Source: Acidocella sp. KAb 2-4
GTDB lineage: Bacteria > Pseudomonadota > Alphaproteobacteria > Acetobacterales > Acetobacteraceae
Length of the DNA stretch: 64,000 bases
Assembly: GCF_020567705.1 (NCBI RefSeq)
Contig: NZ_JAJDJU010000001.1
Span: 124,001 to 188,000 of the forward strand
Direction of reading: 5' to 3'
A program made the translations under genes and the position numbers. Within the stretch, counting starts at the first letter, position 1. The number at the start of each line of letters is the position of its first letter. Under the pieces are notes generated by a model. The model was not told the DNA's origin and did not search any database. It was given only the letters and a program-made list of their open reading frames with translations. Below are positions 58,181-64,000 of the stretch, piece by piece.

Positions 58181-61100
58181 GGCGCAGATCCAGCGTGCGC
58201 GGATATTCCGGCCCGGGCACGGCGCGCGGCTCGGCGCAAGGCCCTGGCGTGTGGCCGAACGGGTAGAAGCGCGCGCGCCGGCGCGCCTCGGCCGCGTTGG
58301 AATTCACCGGGAAATCCTCATAAGCCCGCCCGCCCGGATGCGCCACGTGATGCGTCATGCCGCCCAGGCTGCGCCCGCTCCAGCGGTCGTAAACGTCGAA
58401 CACCAGCGGCGCCTGCGCGCCGATCGTCGGGTGCAGCGCCGAATAGGGCTGCCACGCCTTGAAGCGCACCCCGGCCACATATTGCCCCTGGGTCTCGGTG
58501 CGCTGTAGCGGCAGCGCGGCGCCATTGCAGGCCAGCACGTAACGCTCATCCACCCAGCCGCTCACCTTCACCTGCAGGCGCTCGGCCGAACTATCGACAT
58601 AGCGCGCGGTGCCGCCCGAACCCTGCTCCTCGCCCAGCACATGCCAGGGCTCCAGCGCGTGGCGCAGTTCGAGCTGAATGCCGCGCACCGCCACCTCGCC
58701 CAGCTTGGGGAAGCGGAATTCCTGATGCGGCGTGAACCAGTCCGCGTCGAGCTCGAAGCCATAGGCCGCAAGTTCCTCCAGCGCGCCCCTGAAATCCGCC
58801 TCGTTATAATGCGGCAGCAGGAATTCATCGTGCAGCCGCGTGCCCCAGCGCACCAGCGCGCGCTCATAGGGCCGCGCCCAGAAGGCGGCCACGGCGGAGC
58901 GCATCAGCAGCATCTGCGCCGCCGACATCTGCGCATGCGGCGGCATCTCGAAGGCGCGGAACTCCACCAGACCGCGCCGGCCGGAGGCGCCGTTGGGGGA
59001 ATATAGCTTGTCGATGCAGAATTCGGTGCGGTGGCCGTTGCCGGTCATGTCGCAGAGAATGTTGCGGAACAGCCGATCCACCAGCCAGGGCGGGGTCTGC
59101 GCCTGTTGCCCCACTTGCTGGAAGGCGATTTCCAGCTCGTTCACCGCGTCGTCGCGCGCTTCGTCGATGCGCGGATGCTGCGAGGACGGGCCGATGAACA
59201 GGCCGGAGAACAGGAAGGAGAGGCTCGGATGGTTGTGCCAGAAGCCGAGCATCGACTTCAGCAGGCCTGGCCGGCGCAGGAACGGGCTGTCCGCCGGGGT
59301 GGCGCCGCCCATCACCACATGGTTGCCGCCCCCCGTGCCGACATGCCGCCCATCGAGCATGAATTTCTCAGCCGCCAGCCCCACTTCGCGCGCAGCCTCG
59401 TAGAGTTGCTCGGTGCGCTCCACCATCTCCGCCCAATTGGCGGCGGGGTGGATGTTGACCTCGATCACGCCGGGGTCGGGCGTGACGGAGAAATTGAGCA
59501 CGCGCGGGTCCTCGGGCGGCAGATAGCCCTCCAGCACCACTTTGCGGCCGCAGGCCGCGGCGGTGTCCTCCACCGCCGCCGTCAGGTCCAGCCAGTCCTC
59601 CACGTCGTAAAGCGGCGGGTAGAAGACATGCAGCAGGCCGCCCCGGGCTTCCACGCACAGCGCGGTGCGGACCACGCCCGGCTCCTCGCGCCCCACCACC
59701 GGGGCCTCCTGCGGCACGGGGCGGAACCCCTCGATGCCCGGCGCGCCATGCCCGGCACGCGTCATCTGCAGGGTATCGCGCCGGGGCAGTGTCTCGCGCG
59801 GGGCGAAGGGGTCGGTCTCGTAATCCGGCTCAATCCGCGCCGGGTCTGCCCAGGGCAGGCTCTCCAGCGGCAGGCGCAGCCCCAGCGGCGAATCACCCGG
59901 GATCAGGAACAGAAGATCGTCGCGGAAGAACCATTTGCCGGATTGCCAGAGGCGCTGGCCCTCCATGATCACGCGGCGCAGCGGCAGCACCGAACCCACC
60001 GGCGAGGCCAGCCCCTGGCCAAACACCCGGGCCAGCCGCGCGCGCTCCAGCGGGTCGCGCAGCTTGGCGTCCTCGGCGATGACGTTGGCGGGCAGGCGCT
60101 TCTCGCGCCAGAGATAATAATGGATGTCCTCATGGGCCTGGTTGACGAGGCCGGGCGCCACGCCCAGCCGCGCCGCCAGGGCCTGTGCGAAGGCGGCGGC
60201 CTCCGCCGGCCCGGCATCGCCCGTGTCGTCATCGCTCGCCAGCAGCGCCGGGTTCTTCCACACCGGCTCGCCATCGGCCCGCCAATGCGCGTGGATCGCC
60301 CAGCGCGGCAGTTGCTCGCCCGGATAATGCTTGCCCATGTTATGGGTGAGCGCCGCCCCCTTGCTCCAGAGCGGGGTGAGCTTGCGGATCAGCCGCCCGG
60401 CATAGGCGCGCTTGGTCGGTCCGAGCGCGTCGATGTTCCATTCCGCGCCCTCATGGTCATTGGCTGAGACGAAGGTCGGCTCGCCCCCCATGGTCAGGCG
60501 CACATCACCCTGTAGCAGCGCCCGGTCGACAGCGGCCCCGCGAGCCAAAATCTCCTGCCATTGGCGCGGCGTGTAGGGCTTGGTCACGCGCGGCGTTTCG
60601 GAAACGCGGCGCACCTCCATGTGAAAATCGAACGCGGTTTTGGTGCCGTCCTCGGCGGTGAAGCCCCCCGAGATCGGTGCCGCCGATTGCGGCGAGGGCG
60701 TGGCCGCGAGCGGGATATGCCCTTCGCCCGCGAACAGGCCGGAGGTGGCGTCGAGCCCCACCCAGCCCGCGCCGGGCAGATAAACCTCGGCCCAGGCGTG
60801 CAGATCGGTGAAATCGGCGGCGGGGCCAGCGGGGCCGTCGATCGGTTTCACATCGGCAGTGAGCTGGATCAGATAGCCCGAGACGAAGCGCGCCGCGAAG
60901 CCGAGATGGCGCAGCAAATTCACCTGGAGCCAGGCGGAATCGCGGCAGGAGCCCTTGGCTTTTTCCAGCGTCTCCTCGGGCGTGAACACGCCCGGCTCCA
61001 TGCGCACCACATAGGCGATGCGCTCATGCAGCACGCGGTTGATTTCCACCAGCATGTCCACGGTGCGCGGCGCCTTACCCTCGAAGCATCCCCGCATCTC

Positions 61101-61496
61101 GTCCAGCAGCGCCGCGAGGCGCGGGCCGAGCGGGTTGAGCACGCGGAACGGCGCCAGCTCATCGGCCAGCACCTCGTCATAGGCGAAGGGCCAGGTTTCC
61201 GCCTGCGGTTCGAGGAAGAAGTCGAACGGGTTGATCGTCGCCATATCAGCCACGAGATCGACCACCACCTCAAAGCTCGTCACCCGCTCGGGAAACACCA
61301 CCCGGGCCAGGAAATTGCCCTGCGGGTCCTGCTGCCAGTTGAGGAAATGCGGCTTGGGCGAGATTTGCAGCGCATAGGAGATGACCGGGGTGCGCGCATA
61401 CGGCGCGGGGCGGAGCCGGATGGTCTGCGGCCCGAGCGATACGGGACGGTCATAAGTATACGAGGTGCGGTGCGTGATGGCGGCGTGGATCGACAT
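58173..61496 (-). CDS. Transglutaminase-like / DUF2126 large protein
   Basis: This 1107-residue protein has three parts. First is an N-terminal bacterial transglutaminase-associated domain (HRTSYTYDRPVSLGPQTIRLRPAPYARTP). Second is a transglutaminase core with Cys184 (KGSCRDSAWLQVNLLRHLGFAARFVSGYL), His233 (DLHAWAEVYL) and Asp249 (WVGLDATSGL). Third is an ~800-residue DUF2126 region (LTMGGEPTFVSANDHEGAEWN; VMGGATPADSPFLRRPGLLKSMLGFWHNHPSLSFLFSGLFIGPSSQHPR). AAGGAG six bases before ATG 61496 fixes the start. The family is usually clustered with a circularly permuted ATP-grasp protein, an alpha-E protein and a smaller transglutaminase, suggesting peptide ligation or processing; none of those is here. 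Function unproven. Confidence 0.92.
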   Translation of the reverse strand: MSIHAAITHRTSYTYDRPVSLGPQTIRLRPAPYARTPVISYALQISPKPHFLNWQQDPQGNFLARVVFPERVTSFEVVVDLVADMATINPFDFFLEPQAETWPFAYDEVLADELAPFRVLNPLGPRLAALLDEMRGCFEGKAPRTVDMLVEINRVLHERIAYVVRMEPGVFTPEETLEKAKGSCRDSAWLQVNLLRHLGFAARFVSGYLIQLTADVKPIDGPAGPAADFTDLHAWAEVYLPGAGWVGLDATSGLFAGEGHIPLAATPSPQSAAPISGGFTAEDGTKTAFDFHMEVRRVSETPRVTKPYTPRQWQEILARGAAVDRALLQGDVRLTMGGEPTFVSANDHEGAEWNIDALGPTKRAYAGRLIRKLTPLWSKGAALTHNMGKHYPGEQLPRWAIHAHWRADGEPVWKNPALLASDDDTGDAGPAEAAAFAQALAARLGVAPGLVNQAHEDIHYYLWREKRLPANVIAEDAKLRDPLERARLARVFGQGLASPVGSVLPLRRVIMEGQRLWQSGKWFFRDDLLFLIPGDSPLGLRLPLESLPWADPARIEPDYETDPFAPRETLPRRDTLQMTRAGHGAPGIEGFRPVPQEAPVVGREEPGVVRTALCVEARGGLLHVFYPPLYDVEDWLDLTAAVEDTAAACGRKVVLEGYLPPEDPRVLNFSVTPDPGVIEVNIHPAANWAEMVERTEQLYEAAREVGLAAEKFMLDGRHVGTGGGNHVVMGGATPADSPFLRRPGLLKSMLGFWHNHPSLSFLFSGLFIGPSSQHPRIDEARDDAVNELEIAFQQVGQQAQTPPWLVDRLFRNILCDMTGNGHRTEFCIDKLYSPNGASGRRGLVEFRAFEMPPHAQMSAAQMLLMRSAVAAFWARPYERALVRWGTRLHDEFLLPHYNEADFRGALEELAAYGFELDADWFTPHQEFRFPKLGEVAVRGIQLELRHALEPWHVLGEEQGSGGTARYVDSSAERLQVKVSGWVDERYVLACNGAALPLQRTETQGQYVAGVRFKAWQPYSALHPTIGAQAPLVFDVYDRWSGRSLGGMTHHVAHPGGRAYEDFPVNSNAAEARRRARFYPFGHTPGPCAEPRAVPGPEYPRTLDLRRV

Positions 61497-61642
61497 GCAG
61501 GCTCCTTGCTTTCCGGCTGTCAGGTCAACACGCGTATGTTTTTTTTGCAACGCAATAGAGCGCGAGAGACAATTTTCCGGCATAAAACTCTATCTCAGGT
61601 GGTGGCGTATCGCGTAGTGCACGCGGGATGTATAGCCAAGCC

Positions 61643-62689
61643 ATGACCGCACACGAAAACGCCGTCGTCTTCGCCACCGACGCCACGTATCTGCCCATCG
61701 CCTGGACCGCCGCCAAAACCGCCGCCGCCCAGCCCGGCCGGAATTTCGACGTGCTGCTGCTGGTCGCCGCCGGGTTGGGGCGCGGCGTGCCGCCCCCGCC
61801 GGGCTGCGTGATGCGCGAGGTGGAGCTGCCCGAAAGCCTGCGCGGATTGCCGGGGCCGAAGCATATGTCGCTATTCACCTATGCGCGCCTCGCCGTGGCG
61901 GAGCTTTGGGCGCCCGGCTACCGGCGGCTGCTTTACATCGACTCTGATACCCGCATCGCCGGGCCGTTAGCGCCGCTCTTTAGGGTGGATCTGCGCGGCG
62001 CCGCAATCGCCATGGCGGAGGATTGCGGGCGCTATCTGGGCGACAACGCCGGCCGGCACGACTGGGATAATTACCGCGCCAGCCTGGGGCTGGACCTCGC
62101 CGCCACTTATCACAATGCCGGCGTGCTGTTGATCGACACCGCCCGCTGGCGCGAGGCGCAATACTGGCGGCGGCTGCAAGAGTTTATCGCGGCGCGCGAG
62201 GGGCGGCTGATGTTCATGGACCAGGACGCGCTGAACGCCGTCTGCGCCGGGGCGATCGCCGAGCTGTCGCCGCGCTGGAATTTCCAGACGCATTATTTCG
62301 CCCTGGGGCTGGAGCAGACCATGCGCCCGGCCATCCTGCATTACGCCAATGTGTTGAAACCCTGGCGGGACCCGGAATGGGCGGCACTGTATGGGCGGAG
62401 TGACGCGCAAGCCTTCGCCGCGCTGTTGGCGGAATCACCCTGGCTCGGGCTAATGCAGGCGGGGCTGACGCGGCCGGGCCGGTGGCGCAGCTGGGCGGCG
62501 CGGCGCGCGGCGAAGCGCGCGCGGCATGTGACGGATGCGGAGATCCGCCGCCATGTGGCGAATTTCACCGCGATGGCGCCCCGCTTGCGACGCGATGTCG
62601 CCGCCGGGCTGGCCGCGGCCGCGCCGCGCTGCGCCGATTTAAGCCCGGATGAGGCGGCCTCCTGGCAGGCGGCGCTCAGCCCAGCCTGA
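61643..62689 (+). CDS. Glycosyltransferase family 8 protein
   Basis: This 348-residue GT-A fold enzyme has [23 protein letters not shown] near the start, [36 protein letters not shown] with the metal-binding DSD (near residue 104), [15 protein letters not shown] near 160 and [15 protein letters not shown] near 197. GT8 enzymes use UDP-sugars, commonly in lipopolysaccharide core assembly. An in-frame ATG at 61628 is an alternative; neither has a strong ribosome-binding site. The C-terminal third is Ala/Arg-rich and poorly conserved in appearance. The 3' end overlaps the convergent tyrS by 14 bp. Confidence 0.9.
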   Translation: MTAHENAVVFATDATYLPIAWTAAKTAAAQPGRNFDVLLLVAAGLGRGVPPPPGCVMREVELPESLRGLPGPKHMSLFTYARLAVAELWAPGYRRLLYIDSDTRIAGPLAPLFRVDLRGAAIAMAEDCGRYLGDNAGRHDWDNYRASLGLDLAATYHNAGVLLIDTARWREAQYWRRLQEFIAAREGRLMFMDQDALNAVCAGAIAELSPRWNFQTHYFALGLEQTMRPAILHYANVLKPWRDPEWAALYGRSDAQAFAALLAESPWLGLMQAGLTRPGRWRSWAARRAAKRARHVTDAEIRRHVANFTAMAPRLRRDVAAGLAAAAPRCADLSPDEAASWQAALSPA

Positions 62690-63899
62690 CGAGCACATGG
62701 TGCTTCTTACCGGCGGAGAGTTTCTGCTCCGCCTTGGGCGCGATCACCTGCGCCTCGTCGCCGATCACCACGTCATCCAGCCTCGCGCCGCCGCCGCGGA
62801 TCAACCGCCGCGCCTCGCCATTGGTGGCGGCCAGACCAGCCCTCACCAACAGCGCGAAGGCGGGAATGCCCTCGCCGAACTCGGCGGCGGGAATGGTGAT
62901 GCTGGGCAGCCCCTCGGCCGCCACGCCCTGCTCGAACAGCTTGCGCGCGGCCTCGGCGGCTTCCTCGCCGGCGGCGCGACCATGCGCGAGCGCGGTGGCC
63001 TCCGTCGCCAGCACGATCTTGGCGGCGTTGATCTCGGCCCCGGCCAGAGCCTCCAGCCGGGCGATCTCGTCCAGCGGCAGATCGGTGAACAGGCGCAGGA
63101 AGCGGCCGACATCGGCATCCTCGGTGTTGCGCCAGAATTGCCAGTAATTATACGGGCTGAGTTTCTCCGCCGAGAGCCACACCGCGCCCGAGGCTGATTT
63201 GCCCATCTTGGCGCCCGAGGCGGTGGTGATGAGCGGCGTGGTCAGGCCGAACACCTGCTTGCCCTCGGTGCGGCGCACCAGATCGATGCCGCTCACGATA
63301 TTGCCCCATTGGTCGGAGCCGCCCATCTGCAGCACAACGTTCTCGCGGCGAAGAAGCTCGCGGAAATCGTAGGATTGCAGGATGGAGTAGTTGAATTCGA
63401 GGAAGGTCAGCCCCTGCTCGCGATCCAGCCGCTGCTTCACGGAATCGAAGGACAGCATGCGGTTGACCGAGAAATGCACGCCGACATCGCGCAGCAGCGA
63501 GATATAGGAAAGCTTGTCCAGCCATTCGGCGTTGTTGACCAGCTCCGCCCCCTTGGAGAAATCGATGAAGGCTTCCAGGTTCTTGCGGATGCCGACAAGA
63601 TTTTCGGCGATCTTCTCCTCGGTCAACAACTGGCGGGCTTCCTCGCGGAAAGAGGGGTCGCCGATGCGCGTGGTGCCGCCGCCAAGCAGCGCCACCGGCT
63701 TGTGCCCATGCTTCTGAAACAGGCGCAGCAGCATGATGGGAATCATGTGGCCGACATGCAGAGAGTCGGCGGTGAGGTCGAAGCCCGCATAACCCGCGAT
63801 CGGCCGGGCGGCACAGGCGGCGTCCAGCGCCTCCTCGTCGGTGCATTGGAAGATGAAGCCGCGCGCCTTCGCCTCGGCCAGAAATTCGCTTTTCGCCAT
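62676..63899 (-). CDS. tyrS: Tyrosyl-tRNA synthetase
   Basis: TyrRS (407 aa) has the class I signatures LHVGHM (about residues 47-52) and KMGKSASG (a KMSKS variant, near 232). It also has the tyrosine-binding [18 protein letters not shown] and the C-terminal S4 RNA-binding domain ([28 protein letters not shown]). I chose ATG 63899 because AGGAG lies seven bases upstream; an ATG six bases earlier is too close to it. The remaining 100 bases of the window (63900-64000) hold its leader and no gene that I can support. Confidence 0.96.
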   Translation of the reverse strand: MAKSEFLAEAKARGFIFQCTDEEALDAACAARPIAGYAGFDLTADSLHVGHMIPIMLLRLFQKHGHKPVALLGGGTTRIGDPSFREEARQLLTEEKIAENLVGIRKNLEAFIDFSKGAELVNNAEWLDKLSYISLLRDVGVHFSVNRMLSFDSVKQRLDREQGLTFLEFNYSILQSYDFRELLRRENVVLQMGGSDQWGNIVSGIDLVRRTEGKQVFGLTTPLITTASGAKMGKSASGAVWLSAEKLSPYNYWQFWRNTEDADVGRFLRLFTDLPLDEIARLEALAGAEINAAKIVLATEATALAHGRAAGEEAAEAARKLFEQGVAAEGLPSITIPAAEFGEGIPAFALLVRAGLAATNGEARRLIRGGGARLDDVVIGDEAQVIAPKAEQKLSAGKKHHVLVRLG

Positions 63900-64000
63900 T
63901 GTCATGCTCCTGTGGGCCGGGGCGGTAGCACAGCCGCACGGGCGCGCAAAGCGGTGCGGCCAAGGGCGGCCCGCATTGGCTGACGCAACCATCCGCACCA

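Noticed and set aside
1-64000. CRISPR arrays, transposons, integrases, prophage or toxin-antitoxin modules
   Set aside because: I saw no regularly spaced repeats, terminal inverted repeats, transposase-like frames or typical toxin-antitoxin pairs. The regions are syntenic-looking core genes.

Overview
The window is a contiguous stretch of GC-rich, gene-dense bacterial core chromosome. Gene content and order point to an alphaproteobacterium, most likely Rhodospirillales/Acetobacteraceae. The supporting signs are the pyrB-pyrC-plsY-dprA-topA block, the duf177-rpmF-plsX-fabH-ihfA-merR block, a system I cytochrome c maturation cluster, mitochondrial-type succinate dehydrogenase assembly factors and a homodimeric NADP isocitrate dehydrogenase. 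The taxonomic call is inference; no rRNA is present. I saw no insertion sequence, integrase, phage gene, CRISPR array or rRNA. One tRNA (Pro, GGG) is present.

Layout. 1-4 kb: end of thrS, a glyoxalase-II-like hydrolase, a calcineurin-type phosphatase, a photolyase and a PdeM-like protein that has lost its metal ligands. 4-13 kb: a phasin-like protein, then topA, dprA, plsY, a dihydroorotase-like gene (probably the non-catalytic PyrX type), pyrB, a Nudix hydrolase and an MFS efflux pump. 13.2-14.4 kb: a soluble chemoreceptor-like protein with its signalling hairpin in front of a Cache sensor. 14.4-21 kb: seven overlapping minus-strand genes (mltB, rlpA, tmk, holB, metG, tatD, phnP-like). 21-24.3 kb: ycgN-like, ygjP-like, yeiH, msrA and an EVE-domain gene. 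24.3-29.3 kb: ccmCDEFGHI followed by a 53-residue DUF1674/SDHAF4 gene. 29.4-35.7 kb: mfd, sdhE, recG and a Nudix gene. 35.7-39.8 kb: glutathione peroxidase, mazG, carbonic anhydrase, O-acetylhomoserine sulfhydrylase and an exported methyltransferase-like protein. 39.8-44 kb: tRNA-Pro and the merR-ihfA-fabH-plsX-rpmF-DUF177 block. 44-52.6 kb: bamE, a PhoX-like protein, an ammonium transporter, a GlcD-type flavoenzyme, pyrE, icd and an outer-membrane efflux lipoprotein. 52.6-53.1 kb: the one long non-coding gap, AT-rich and bearing a good sigma-70-type promoter. 53.1-64 kb: an orphan gene, an Rrf2 regulator, a COG2509 flavoprotein, a double-domain glycosyltransferase, a 1107-residue transglutaminase/DUF2126 protein, a GT8 glycosyltransferase and tyrS.

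How it fits together. Most genes are housekeeping: translation, pyrimidine and phospholipid/fatty-acid synthesis, DNA repair, envelope and cytochrome c biogenesis. I did not find a convincing new multi-gene system. The best leads are single genes that depart from their families. Two conserved but apparently catalytically dead enzymes (PdeM-like and dihydroorotase-like) keep their operon positions. The ammonium channel has Glu in place of the first pore histidine. The chemoreceptor has reversed domain order. A methyltransferase fold carries an export signal. An unrecognised 216-residue protein follows the AT-rich promoter region. Several convergent gene pairs also share hairpins built over or beside their stop codons.
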